A DNA stretch of 64,000 bases from positions 19,212,302 through 19,276,301 of the forward strand of contig NC_089732.1 in assembly GCF_035083965.1 (NCBI RefSeq). The letters run 5' to 3'. Origin of the DNA: Branchiostoma lanceolatum (lineage: Eukaryota; Chordata; Leptocardii; Amphioxiformes; Branchiostomatidae). A program made the translations under genes and the position numbers. This document shows positions 31,101 to 45,159 of this stretch, piece after piece (the stretch's first letter is position 1; the number at the start of each line of letters is the position of its first letter). The notes beneath the pieces were generated by a model. It was not told where the DNA came from. It did no database searches and was given only the letters and a program-made list of their open reading frames with translations.

Positions 31101-34100
31101 CCTAGGGTTAGGGTTAGGGTTAACTTTTACAGTCTCATGACTCGATAACAAAGCACGATACTTGAAATCTGTCTGCAGTTTCAAACTCCTGGCCAAAAGA
31201 CCTTTTGAATGAGTCCAAGTTTGGCCCGTTTGAAGAATGGTTAGGGTTAGGGTTAGGAATAAGACCTAGGGTTAGGGTTAGGGTTAACTTTTACAGTCCC
31301 ATGACTCGATAACAAAGCACGATACTTGAAATCTGTCTGCAGTTTCAAACTCCTGGCCAAAAGACCTTTTGAATGAGTCCAAGTTTGGCCCGTTTGAAGA
31401 ATGGTTAGGGTTAGGGTTAGGGTTAGGATTAAGACCTAGGGCTATGGTTACAGGATGAGGTCGGTTAAGTCAGTTTGGGTTGTCTTTTGGTGAAAGGTTT
31501 AACTGACATAACATTGTGGCCTGCCGTAGATAGATGGCCACCGGCTGTAATGCTTAGTTTGTTTGTTTCTTCAGGCCAGTACCTACCTTCTGATTCAAAA
31601 ACTTTATCGCTTGGGTGGATTTAACCCGGAAAGCACCCTTTCACAGTTAGGGTTAGGGTTAGGAATAAGACCTAGGGTTAGGGTTAGGGTTAACTTTTAC
31701 AGTCTCATGACTCGATAACAAAGCACGATACTTGAAATCTGTCTGCAGTTTCAAACTCCTGGCCAAAAGACCTTTTGAATGAGTCCAAGTTTGGCCCGTT
31801 TGAAGAATGGTTAGGGTTAGGGTTAGGAATAAGACCTAGGGTTAGGGTTAGGGTTAACTTTTACAGTCTCATGACTCGATAACAAAGCACGATACTTGAA
31901 ATCTGTCTGCAGTTTCAAACTCCTGGCCAAAAGACCTTTTGAATGAGTCCAAGTTTGGCCCGTTTGAAGAATGGTTAGGGTTAGGGTTAGGGTTAGGATT
32001 AAGACCTAGGGCTATGGTTACAGGATGAGGTCGGTTAAGTCAGTTTGGGTTGTCTTTTGGTGAAAGGTTTAACTGACATAACATTGTGGCCTGCCGTAGA
32101 TAGATGGCCACCGGCTGTAATGCTTAGTTTGTTTGTTTCTTCAGGCCAGTACCTACCTTCTGATTCAAAAACTTTATCGCTTGGGTGGATTTAACCCGGA
32201 AAGCACCCTTTCACAGTTAGGGTTAGGGTTAGGAATAAGACCTAGGGTTAGGGTTAGGGTTAACTTTTACAGTCTCATGACTCGATAACAAAGCACGATA
32301 CTTGAAATCTGTCTGCAGTTTCAAACTCCTGGCCAAAAGACCTTTTGAATGAGTCCAAGTTTGGCCCGTTTGAAGAATGGTTAGGGTTAGGGTTAGGGTT
32401 AGGATTAAGACCTAGGGCTATGGTTACAGGATGAGGTCGGTTAAGTCAGTTTGGGTTGTCTTTTGGTGAAAGGTTTAACTGACATGACATTGTGGCCTGC
32501 CGTAGATAGATGGCCACCGGCTGTAATGCTTAGTTTGTTTGTTTCTTCAGGCCAGTACCTACCTTCTGATTCAAAAACTTTATCGCTTGGGTGGATTTAA
32601 CCCGGAAAGCACCCTTTCACAGTTAGGGTTAGGGTTAGGAATAAGACCTAGGGTTAGGGTTAGGGTTAACTTTTACAGTCTCATGACTCGATAACAAAGC
32701 ACGATACTTGAAATCTGTCTGCAGTTTCAAACTCCTGGCCAAAAGACCTTTTGAATGAGTCCAAGTTTGGCCCGTTTGAAGAATGGTTAGGGTTAGGGTT
32801 AGGAATAAGACCTAGGGTTAGGGTTAGGGTTAACTTTTACAGTCTCATGACTCGATAACAAAGCACGATACTTGAAATCTGTCTGCAGTTTCAAACTCCT
32901 GGCCAAAAGACCTTTTGAATGAGTCCAAGTTTGGCCCGTTTGAAGAATGGTTAGGGTTAGGGTTAGGGTTAGGATTAAGACCTAGGGCTATGGTTACAGG
33001 ATGAGGTCGGTTAAGTCAGTTTGGGTTGTCTTTTGGTGAAAGGTTTAACTGACATGACATTGTGGCCTGCCGTAGATAGATGGCCACCGGCTGTAATGCT
33101 TAGTTTGTTTGTTTCTTCAGGCCAGTACCTACCTTCTGATTCAAAAACTTTATCGCTTGGGTGGATTTAACCCGGAAAGCACCCTTTCACAGTTAGGGTT
33201 AGGGTTAGGAATAAGACCTAGGGTTAGGGTTAGGGTTAACTTTTACAGTCTCATGACTCGATAACAAAGCACGATACTTGAAATCTGTCTGCAGTTTCAA
33301 ACTCCTGGCCAAAAGACCTTTTGAATGAGTCCAAGTTTGGCCCGTTTGAAGAATGGTTAGGGTTAGGGTTAGGAATAAGACCTAGGGTTAGGGTTAGGGT
33401 TAACTTTTACAGTCTCATGACTCGATAACAAAGCACGATACTTGAAATCTGTCTGCAGTTTCAAACTCCTGGCCAAAAGACCTTTTGAATGAGTCCAAGT
33501 TTGGCCCGTTTGAAGAATGGTTAGGGTTAGGGTTAGGGTTAGGATTAAGACCTAGGGCTATGGTTACAGGATGAGGTCGGTTAAGTCAGTTTGGGTTGTC
33601 TTTTGGTGAAAGGTTTAACTGACATGACATTGTGGCCTGCCGTAGATAGATGGCCACCGGCTGTAATGCTTAGTTTGTTTGTTTCTTCAGGCCAGTACCT
33701 ACCTTCTGATTCAAAAACTTTATCGCTTGGGTGGATTTAACCCGGAAAGCACCCTTTCACAGTTAGGGTTAGGGTTAGGAATAAGACCTAGGGTTAGGGT
33801 TAGGGTTAACTTTTACAGTCTCATGACTCGATAACAAAGCACGATACTTGAAATCTGTCTGCAGTTTCAAACTCCTGGCCAAAAGACCTTTTGAATGAGT
33901 CCAAGTTTGGCCCGTTTGAAGAATGGTTAGGGTTAGGGTTAGGAATAAGACCTAGGGTTAGGGTTAGGGTTAACTTTTACAGTCTCATGACTCGATAACA
34001 AAGCACGATACTTGAAATCTGTCTGCAGTTTCAAACTCCTGGCCAAAAGACCTTTTGAATGAGTCCAAGTTTGGCCCGTTTGAAGAATGGTTAGGGTTAG

Positions 34101-35982
34101 GGTTAGGGTTAGGATTAAGACCTAGGGCTATGGTTACAGGATGAGGTCGGTTAAGTCAGTTTGGGTTGTCTTTTGGTGAAAGGTTTAACTGACATGACAT
34201 TGTGGCCTGCCGTAGATAGATGGCCACCGGCTGTAATGCTTAGTTTGTTTGTTTCTTCAGGCCAGTACCTACCTTCTGATTCCAAAACTTTATCGCTTGG
34301 GTGCATTTAACCCGGAAAGCACCCTTTCACAGTTAGGGTTAGGGTTAGGAATAAGACCTAGGGTTAGGGTTAGGGTTAACTTTTACAGTCTCATGACTCG
34401 ATAACAAAGCACGATACTTGAAATCTGTCTGCAGTTTCAAACTCCTGGCCAAAAGACCTTTTGAATGAGTCCAAGTTTGGCCCGTTTGAAGAATGGTTAG
34501 GGTTAGGGTTAGGAATAAGACCTAGGGTTAGGGTTAGGGTTAACTTTTACAGTCTCATGACTCGATAACAAAGCACGATACTTGAAATCTGTCTGCAGTT
34601 TCAAACTCCTGGCCAAAAGACCTTTTGAATGAGTCCAAGTTTGGCCCGTTTGAAGAATGGTTAGGGTTAGGGTTAGGGTTAGGATTAAGACCTAGGGCTA
34701 TGGTTACAGGATGAGGTCGGTTAAGTCAGTTTGGGTTGTCTTTTGGTGAAAGGTTTAACTGACATGACATTGTGGCCTGCCGTAGATAGATGGCCACCGG
34801 CTGTAATGCTTAGTTTGTTTGTTTCTTCAGGCCAGTACCTACCTTCTGATTCAAAAACTTTATCGCTTGGGTGGATTTAACCCGGAAAGCACCCTTTCAC
34901 AGTTAGGGTTAGGGTTAGGAATAAGACCTAGGGTTAGGGTTAGGGTTAACTTTTACAGTCTCATGACTCGATAACAAAGCACGATACTTGAAATCTGTCT
35001 GCAGTTTCAAACTCCTGGCCAAAAGACCTTTTGAATGAGTCCAAGTTTGGCCCGTTTGAAGAATGGTTAGGGTTAGGGTTAGGAATAAGACCTAGGGTTA
35101 GGGTTAGGGTTAACTTTTACAGTCTCATGACTCGATAACAAAGCACGATACTTGAAATCTGTCTGCAGTTTCAAACTCCTGGCCAAAAGACCTTTTGAAT
35201 GAGTCCAAGTTTGGCCCGTTTGAAGAATGGTTAGGGTTAGGGTTAGGGTTAGGATTAAGACCTAGGGCTATGGTTACAGGATGAGGTCGGTTAAGTCAGT
35301 TTGGGTTGTCTTTTGGTGAAAGGTTTAACTGACATGACATTGTGGCCTGCCGTAGATAGATGGCCACCGGCTGTAATGCTTAGTTTGTTTGTTTCTTCAG
35401 GCCAGTACCTACCTTCTGATTCAAAAACTTTATCGCTTGGGTGGATTTAACCCGGAAAGCACCCTTTCACAGTTAGGGTTAGGGTTAGGAATAAGACCTA
35501 GGGTTAGGGTTAGGGTTAACTTTTACAGTCTCATGACTCGATAACAAAGCACGATACTTGAAATCTGTCTGCAGTTTCAAACTCCTGGCCAAAAGACCTT
35601 TTGAATGAGTCCAAGTTTGGCCCGTTTGAAGAATGGTTAGGGTTAGGGTTAGGAATAAGACCTAGGGTTAGGGTTAGGGTTAACTTTTACAGTCCCATGA
35701 CTCGATAACAAAGCACGATACTTGAAATCTGTCTGCAGTTTCAAACTCCTGGCCAAAAGACCTTTTGAATGAGTCCAAGTTTGGCCCGTTTGAAGAATGG
35801 TTAGGGTTAGGGTTAGGGTTAGGATTAAGACCTAGGGCTATGGTTACAGGATGAGGTCGGTTAAGTCAGTTTGGGTTGTCTTTTGGTGAAAGGTTTAACT
35901 GACATAACATTGTGGCCTGCCGTAGATAGATGGCCACCGGCTGTAATGCTTAGTTTGTTTGTTTCTTCAGGCCAGTACCTAC
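25149..35982 (+). repeat. TTAGGG-bearing higher-order satellite array
   Basis: Two unit types each carry 3-7 TTAGGG repeats on the + strand. A is 164 bp (AATAAGACCTAGGG through TTTGAAGAATG). B is 242 bp (GGCTATGGTTACAGG through CCCTTTCACA). The usual order is B-A-A with a 570-bp period. B landmarks fall at 25574, 26144, 26714, 28021, 28591, 29161, 29731, 30301, 30871, 31441, 32011, 32417, 32987, 33557, 34127, 34697, 35267 and 35837. B-A occurs at the start and at 32011-32417, and a truncated B precedes a B at 27270-27460. Identity among units is very high. The last B is cut at CCAGTACCTACC by the next minisatellite. The G-strand direction would place a chromosome end to the right. Confidence 0.96.
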
Positions 35983-37724
35983 CTGTTTACTTTACACAGG
36001 TATCCGCCTCACTGGCTGTAACACCACCGGTTTACTTTACACAGGTATCCGCCTCACTGGCTGTAACACCACCTGTTTACTTTACACAGGTCTCCGCCTC
36101 ACTGGCTGTAACACCACCTGTTTACTTTACACAGGTATCCGCCACACTGGCTGTATCACCACCTGTTTGCTTTACACAGGTATCCGCCTCACTGGCTGTA
36201 TCACCACCTGTTTACTTTACACAGGTATCCGCCTAACTGGCTGTATCACCACCTGTTTACTTTACACAGGTATCCGCCTCACTGGCTGTATCACCACCTG
36301 TTTACTTTACACAGGTATCCGCCTCACTGGCTGTAACACCACCTGTTTACTTTACACAGGTATCCGCCTCACTGGCTGTAACACCACCTGTTTACTTTAC
36401 ACAGGTATCCGCCACACTGGCTGTACCACCACCTGTTTACTTTACACAGGTATCCGCCTCACTGGCTGTACCACCACCTGTTTACTTTACACAGGTATCC
36501 GCCACACTGGCTGTATCACCACCTGTTTGCTTTACACAGGTATCCGCCTCACTGGCTGTATCACCACCTGTTTACTTTACACAGGTATCCGCCTCACTGG
36601 CTGTATCACCACCTGTTTACTTTACACAGGTATCCGCCTAACTGGCTGTATCACCACCTGTTTACTTTACACAGGTCTCCGCCACACTGGCTGTATCACC
36701 ACCTGTTTACTTTACACAGGTATCCGCCACACTGGCTGTAACACCACCTGTTTACTTTACACAGGTATCCGCCTCACTGGCTGTACACAGGTATCCGCCT
36801 CACTGGCTGTATCACCACCTGTTTACTTTACACAGGTCTCCGCCACACTGGCTGTATCACCACCTGTTTACTTTACACAGGTCTCCGCCACACTGGCTGT
36901 AACACCACCTGTTTACTTTACACAGGTATCCGCCTCACTGGCTGTAACACCACCAGTTTACTTTACACAGGTCTCCGCCACACTGGCTGTAACACCACCT
37001 GTTTACTTTACACAGGTATCCGCCTCACTGGCTGTAACACCACCTGTTTACTTTACACAGGTATCCGCCTCACTGGCTGTACCACCACCTGTTTACTTTA
37101 CACAGGTATCCGCCTCACTGGCTGTACCACCACCTGTTTACTTTACACAGGTATCCGCCTCACTGGCTGTATCACCACCTGTTTACTTTACACAGGTATC
37201 CGCCTCACTGGCTGTAACACCACCAGTTTACTTTACACAGGTCTCCGCCTCACTGGCTGTAACACCACCTGTTTACTTTACACAGGTATCCGCCTCACTG
37301 GCTGTATCACCACCTGTTTACTTTACACAGGTATCCGCCACACTGGCTGTAACACCACCTGTTTACTTTACACAGGTATCCGCCTCACTGGCTGTATCAC
37401 CACCTGTTTACTTTACACAGGTATCCGCCTCACTGGCTGTAACACCACCAGTTTACTTTACACAGGTATCCGCCACACTGGCTGTACCACCACCTGTTTA
37501 CTTTACACAGGTATCCGCCACACTGGCTGTACCACCACCTGTTTACTTTACACAGGTATCCGCCTCACTGGCTGTAACACCACCTGTTTACTTTACACAG
37601 GTATCCGCCTCACTGGCTGTATCACCACCTGTTTACTTTACACAGGTATCCGCCTCACTGGCTGTATCACCACCTGTTTACTTTACACAGGTCTCCGCCT
37701 CACTGGCTGTACCACCACCGGTTT
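35983..37724. repeat. 45-bp minisatellite, long array
   Basis: About 38-39 units starting inside the cut B unit. Variant units GTTTGCTTTACACAG (36167, 36527) and GCCTAACTGG (36232, 36637) recur as blocks, showing expansion of multi-unit segments. A shortened unit occurs at about 36781-36798. Its right 806 bp equal positions 1-806. Confidence 0.96.
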
Positions 37725-37883
37725 ACAATACACAGATTTCCACCATGCAGGTTTCCGCCACACAGGCTACACCACACAGGTATCCACCACACTGGCTATA
37801 CCACCACACAGGTTTACAGTACACAGATTTACACCACACAGGTTTAACGTTACACCACACCGGGTTACACTACACAGAATCTA
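37725..37883. repeat. Degenerate minisatellite edge (copy 2)
   Basis: Same as 807-965. Confidence 0.7.
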
Positions 37884-38115
37884 CCGTATACCGCGGCCGC
37901 TGGCACGCAGTTTCCACCAAGCAGGTTACAAAACAGTCAGGAAATTGGTTCAAAATCTAAATAAGCCAGCATTTGCCAATATTACAGCTTCACAATACGT
38001 TTACGTGTGACTTATGCCCTAAGTCAAAATGAAAAAGTCAAGGAAATTGGTACTTAGATACGTGAAAAAGAGAAATTTCTCGGGAGCTCTCGTGTTTGCT
38101 GCCGCTTACCTCCGC

Positions 38116-38558
38116 GCCTGCGCACTAAATGTCTCTCTTTCTGTTTGTAATACATCAAATCTGTTTCTTAATGTCAGTGCACTATATTTGTAGCTTATAC
38201 TTGGATCTGCAAGGGAGGACCAGTCATAGCGAGGGCATTTGGTTGCTGGCTTCTCGTTTCAACGTAGGCTTAGGCATATTTCAGCTGACACTATTCTGTG
38301 GTCTGAGATACTGAATGTGTTGTAGGCTTCACAATTCTCTACACTGTTTACCCACTTTCTGTTTACAAGGATGTAGTCCAACTGCGCTCTAGTGCCATTT
38401 GGATACGAAAATGTCCACAGCTTTCCTTTACGTTTCTGGAATATCGTGTTTAGACATACTAGTCTGTTATTTGGTCCTTACCAATTTGTGCATTCATGTC
38501 ACCACTTATTACATCTGACTAGACATTCCCAAATCAGACATAGGCAAGGAATATCACG
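38116..38558 (-). mobile_element. LINE endonuclease relic (copy 2)
   Basis: Same fragment, frameshift and stop as 1198-1640. Confidence 0.75.
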
Positions 38559-38588
38559 ACAAATGGAATTTTGGAAATAACACAACTC

Positions 38589-39258
38589 TTTATTTCAAAC
38601 CGAACAACTGGAACTCTGGAACAACTGGAGTTTTTCAGCTAACAGATTCAAGGAATAAAACACGCTATATAATGTATTTGCTTCTACTGTGTAGTTCTGA
38701 TCTACTGTGAATGTTACAACGTTCCTTATATTTCCCTATCTACCGGTACTTTATTTCAAACCGAACAACTGGAACTCTGGAACAACTGGAGTTTTTCAGC
38801 TAACAGATTCAAGGAATAAAACACGCTATATAATGTATTTGCTTCTACTGTGTAGTTCTGATCTACTGTGAATGTTACAACGTTCCTTATATTTCCCTAT
38901 CTACCGGTACTTCATTTCAAACCGAACAACTGGAACTCTGGAACAACTGGAGTTTTTCAGCTAACAGATTCAAGGAATAAAACACGCTATATAATGTATT
39001 TGCTTCTACTGTGTAGTTCTGATCTACTGTGAATGTTACAACGTTCCTTATATTTCCCTATCTACCGGTACTTCATTTCAAACCGAACAACTGGAACTCT
39101 GGAACAACTGGAGTTTTTCAGCTAACAGATTCAAGGAATAAAACACGCTATATAATGTATTTGCTTCTACTGTGTAGTTCTGATCTACTGTGAATGTTAC
39201 AACGTTCCTTATATTTCCCTATCTACCGGTACTTCATTTCAAACCGAACGACTGGAGA
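38589..39258. repeat. 161-bp tandem repeat (copy 2)
   Basis: Same copy number and first-copy TTTATT variants as 1671-2340. Confidence 0.95.
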
Positions 39259-39309
39259 CCGTGAAACAATGAACATAAAGTAACGTTGCAAGAAACAATC
39301 AGTCTATAT

Positions 39310-39807
39310 TCAGTGGCAAGTCTTGGCGTGCCGGTGGAGACTGCCACCGTGTCTGAACTGCTTGCCGCACTTCTCACATCTGTAGGGCTTCTCTCCGGTG
39401 TGTAGTCTCATGTGCACCTCCAATGCTCCTAAGGTTGCAAACCTCCTGCCGCACTCCTCACATGTGTAAGGTTTCTCCCCAGTGTGAGTACGAAAGTGGC
39501 GCGAAAGGTTGCCTTTAACTGCGAAGGCTCGGTCACATTCCTGGCACACGTAAGGTTTTTCCCCCGTGTGAGTCCGCATGTGCTTTGTTATTGCACTGAG
39601 GTCTCTAAAGTGCGACCCGCACGCATCGCAATGGTACGGTTTCTCGCCGCTGTGCGTCCTCTTGTGATAGATGTAGGAAGACGCCGTGCTGAACTGCTTG
39701 CCGCAATCCTTGCAGCGGTACGGGGTCTCACCCGTGTGGTTTCGTATGTGGACCCTCAGGTTGTACATCCTTGGAGTGGAGAACCCACAATGCTCGCAAA
39801 CGAACAT
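39310..39807 (-). CDS. C2H2 zinc-finger protein, six fingers (copy 2)
   Basis: Protein identical to 2392-2889. The predicted 5' UTR intron lies at 39815-40443. If both copies are real, the genome has at least two identical genes here. Confidence 0.9.
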   Translation of the reverse strand: MFVCEHCGFSTPRMYNLRVHIRNHTGETPYRCKDCGKQFSTASSYIYHKRTHSGEKPYHCDACGSHFRDLSAITKHMRTHTGEKPYVCQECDRAFAVKGNLSRHFRTHTGEKPYTCEECGRRFATLGALEVHMRLHTGEKPYRCEKCGKQFRHGGSLHRHAKTCH

Positions 39808-39814
39808 TGTTGAC

Positions 39815-40443
39815 CTGGAATAGATTCAGAAGTTTGTTATTGAAAGCGATCAGGTAGGCATTACTACATAGCACAAAGTTTTTTCACAACATGGTACACG
39901 TTATTTCACAGAAAAAAGTTTTCCGGTCAAGGCTAGAATATAGCACACTTCAAGCCTTATTATCTTGCAATAAGGAGCTAATTTGCATAATTAGTAAGGA
40001 AAGTTTGTTAACCAACTGCCTTTCAATGGGACATGGGACAGTGTCAGGTCATGTAAACAGATAGCCTTGCATAAACGTACATGTAGGTCAAATAAATAAA
40101 CTTTTCTCCAAGCAGAGGTGTGGGTCCTGCTGGTTTTTGACGCGTTCAGTTTAAGCATTGTTGTTCAACACGGTTGGCGACATAACGAAATAGGGACAAA
40201 ATAGAAAGCCTGACTAGAAACACCTAAAAACGTGCCAGATCAACTTTCAACACTGCCATATCGAACCTTTGTGGCACGTAAATATAAATCACTTTCCATA
40301 ATAAGCCTTGATTATTTGGCGAAGATAATGTGTTTGTGGAACTCTAGTTTACATTTACCAAACTTCATCACCAACGTAATAAGTTAGGCACACTATCTGG
40401 CGTAGCACTAAATAGCGATAAAGTAGACATTGAAAGTACTTAC
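39815..40443 (-). other. Predicted 5' UTR intron of the zinc-finger gene (copy 2)
   Basis: Same donor and acceptor as 2897-3525. Confidence 0.65.
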
Positions 40444-40783
40444 CAGATCAGACGAGCAGATGACGAGATGAAAAAAAACTTGGCTATTTGAAGACGGCTA
40501 GAAAACGTTCCGAATCGTTTGAAATCGAATCAGGTACTGTCGACTACGAACTTCAACGACCATTTTATGTAGAAGCGGGCCCTTTGTTTATCCGTGAAAT
40601 TAGCTATATCAACAATGCTATTGTTACATAATCAAACAGTTGTCTGACAAATCATGATGACCAGTGATTATGTAATTAGTCCCAGCGCGTGCAGATCTCA
40701 TTGCGCTAATTGAATATTACAACTTCTTTTGTATCAACTGATCAACAGCAAACGCCGCCCTCAAGCGCATCTCTGTGCACTGA

Positions 40784-40881
40784 CCAATCGCAACGTCAGA
40801 TTTCGGCCAGGGAACCAATCAGACGTCCGGGCGCCCACCAATTGTAATTTGCGGGCATCTGATTAGCGGGTCTCATAAATT
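40784..40881 (+). promoter_or_regulatory. H3 relic promoter (copy 2)
   Basis: Three CCAAT boxes and CATAAATT as in copy 1. Confidence 0.65.
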
Positions 40882-40931
40882 CACTCCCCACCGCTCGACG
40901 ACTACTTTTAATGTCTTGGACTTGAGCGTAG

Positions 40932-41312
<381 letters not shown>

Positions 41313-41700
41313 TGAAATACAATTACACACCACTCGCACATCACCCCCCCCCCCACACACACACACACAACTTATACCTGTACACGCAAATCAATTCAGC
41401 CGACAGTGTAATGACTTTATCAACGTTAGAGAATGTTATGTGAACGCGTGCATCCGGTCGCGAACACATAACCTGTACACGCGTATAATATACATATAGG
41501 TCAGCTAGCATTAAACGACACCGTATTGCGGTCATTTCTTGTACTTGTATGATCGGTCTTGCTCACGCTTTGCGATAATTGTCTGTCAGCTATCTTGGAC
41601 TGGGATATGTCGTATTTGGGTAATTTTATTCGTATATCTGCATTGTGCAGGCACTTGATTCAGTGTGAAGAGAACACAGTTCTTTCGAGAGGATGTGGGT

Positions 41701-41716
41701 GGCCCTGAAAAGGGCC
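41701..41716 (-). terminator. Histone stem-loop, truncated H2A relic (copy 2)
   Basis: As 4783-4798. Confidence 0.93.
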
Positions 41717-41734
41717 GGGGTTCAGTTTCTTTAA

Positions 41735-42102
<368 letters not shown>

Positions 42103-42118
42103 GGCCCTTTTCAGGGCC
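42103..42118 (+). terminator. Histone stem-loop, H3 fragment (copy 2)
   Basis: As 5185-5200. Confidence 0.92.
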
Positions 42119-42571
42119 ACCCACATATCCCAGAAAGATCTATATCCTTCCACCTTTCTTTAAACAGACGCAGTTGTTGCGCCTGAAATACAATTACACA
42201 CCACTCGCACATCACCCCCCCCCCCACACACACACACACAACTTATACCTGTACACGCAAATCAATTCAGCCGACAGTGTAATGACTTTATCAACGTTAG
42301 AGAATGTTATGTGAACGCGTGCATTCGGTCGCGAACACATAACCTGTACACGCGTATAATATACATATAGGTCAGCTAGCATTAAACGACACCGTATTGC
42401 GGTCATTTCTTGTACTTGTATGATCGGTCTTGCTCACGCTTTGCGATAATTGTCTGTCAGCTATCTTGGACTGGGATATGTCGTATTTGGGTAATTTTAT
42501 TCGTATATCTGCATTGTGCAGGCACTTGATTCAGTGTGAAGAGAACACAGTTCTTTCGAGAGGATGTGGGT

Positions 42572-42587
42572 GGCCCTGAAAAGGGCC
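42572..42587 (-). terminator. Histone stem-loop, H2A relic (copy 2)
   Basis: As 5654-5669. Confidence 0.93.
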
Positions 42588-42605
42588 GGGGTTCAGTTTC
42601 TTTAA

Positions 42606-43417
<812 letters not shown>

Positions 43418-43873
43418 ACTACACACAACGCACACGCCGAAAAACCTGGGATCGCAGGCGACATAAGACAGTACAGAACTTATGTCCTGGAACACAACAA
43501 CAACAACAAAAACAACAGGATGATCATGAAAGAAAACAAAGAAGTGAATTTTGACGTAATAAAAGTCTGCACACGTTCTTATTACACCAAACAAAGCTGA
43601 CGCAACAAGAAACTTGCGCCCCTTGCCTTCTGCCGCCTGTGTCTAATTTTGTACCCGGAGGTAGAGAAGGTCGCTATACTTAGCTATAGGCGAACGAAGG
43701 GCACTGCCTTTCTTTCGCTCGTCTCAGTAAAAAAATACACACACACCTGTACCACCGTATACCATTAATACAGATATCAGCATTTATTCATTTCCACTTG
43801 TTTGGTAATAACAGATGTATTCATTACGAATGTGAATGTGTGAGCGATATAATTCTTTCTTTAGGATGTGGGT

Positions 43874-43889
43874 GGCCCTGAAAAGGGCC
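43874..43889 (-). terminator. Histone stem-loop of SET-domain gene (copy 2)
   Basis: As 6956-6971. Confidence 0.92.
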
Positions 43890-43917
43890 GGGGTTTCAAA
43901 GGGCTGGTTCTTCAGTA

Positions 43918-44895
43918 TCAGTCTACGGACGGGCGCAAGGTTTGAGAGTTACGAAGGAAATCGGCGCCTTGTCTCTCGCCATAGTCGAACAAGAGTTCCG
44001 TTCCCTCCGAAATGTCACGGTTAGCTAGTAGGAGAACTGCCGGGTCTGGATCGCCTCCCGTCACTATAGCAAGTTTCAGATTTGCATTATTTCGGCTGTG
44101 GTTTATAAGCGCTGCCGGATTGCTGTCGGACACATTGCCATCGATGACAAAAACTGCCGCGCCTGTATAAACCCAAAGTAATTTGGCATGGTCTCCTTCT
44201 TCTAGAGAGTCAAGGCGTTGGACTGCTACTGAATTGGCGATTCTCTCTCCTCTGTACTCAGAAACTATACTACCTCGGCGTATGGTTTCCGTAGCGATTG
44301 CGCAGAGCCCTGCCGGCCTGAAGTCTTTCTTGACGAGGGCGGGACGGAACGCAACGGGTCTCTCCGTGGCCGGCATACTGATGTATCTTAACATTTCTTC
44401 CCGCGTGGTCAGCGATGGATGTCTGGTCGGCCTGGCAAACCGTATTCCAGAATAGCCTCTCTCACCTCCTCGAAGCTTTTTGGCGGTGACTAAGATTGCG
44501 TCTCCACGCTTGTTTTTTGACACCAGCGCAGCTGCAACTTGTCTCTCGAACCGCTTCTTCGTCAGCATGGCTTCCGTCTGTGAGTCATGATCAGAGCGTA
44601 GTTCGCAATATGACTGATGGGATTGCCTCAGCTCGGAAGTCGTCACGAAATCCTCCAAATCGCCAGTAAAAATTAGGCAATCTCTGAGCCACTCATTCAT
44701 AAGCGGGAGCGGGACTTTTCGTTTTCGCCTTCCGTTTAGAACATCTCTAATATGAGATGTGCCTCGTGCTGATCTAGACCCCATCATCTGCTTTCTGATA
44801 TTGTTTGCTCGCGTTCGAGCACGACGCTTTGAGAGAAGTAACTCCGAAGTCTTACTTGGACACGATTGGTGTAAATAGTGGTTCTGACAGCGCAT
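43918..44895 (-). CDS. SET-domain protein, KMT5A/SET8-like (copy 2)
   Basis: Protein identical to 7000-7977, including INHS and DYG motifs, promoter and stem-loop. Confidence 0.8.
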   Translation of the reverse strand: MRCQNHYLHQSCPSKTSELLLSKRRARTRANNIRKQMMGSRSARGTSHIRDVLNGRRKRKVPLPLMNEWLRDCLIFTGDLEDFVTTSELRQSHQSYCELRSDHDSQTEAMLTKKRFERQVAAALVSKNKRGDAILVTAKKLRGGERGYSGIRFARPTRHPSLTTREEMLRYISMPATERPVAFRPALVKKDFRPAGLCAIATETIRRGSIVSEYRGERIANSVAVQRLDSLEEGDHAKLLWVYTGAAVFVIDGNVSDSNPAALINHSRNNANLKLAIVTGGDPDPAVLLLANRDISEGTELLFDYGERQGADFLRNSQTLRPSVD

Positions 44896-45159
44896 AAAAT
44901 TTCATCCAATAGTGGCATGGTAATCAGCAGTTCGACCAATGAGACACCGTCTACATGTCCGTCCAAAATTTGCATATATTATAACTTCATTTTGTATTTC
45001 TAAATTGACGGAGGTAGGCGGGGCTATAGGATCGGTCTTACTGGCGCCGGTCGCGGTCACCGGTCGCGAATAGCCACATTATTTCTTAGAGTGTCTGGCA
45101 CGCCATCCAGAAAGCTTTATTTATGTGGTGTCTAGCGTTCGACGTTTGCAGGCCGGAAT
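44896..45159. promoter_or_regulatory. Divergent promoter of the SET-type pair (copy 2)
   Basis: As 7978-8241. Confidence 0.45.

Noticed and set aside
36167-37960. 597-codon ORF across the long minisatellite
   Set aside because: It follows the open frame of a 45-bp repeat, switches repeat frame at a shortened unit, and ends in the degenerate edge. No promoter, start context or conservation pattern.
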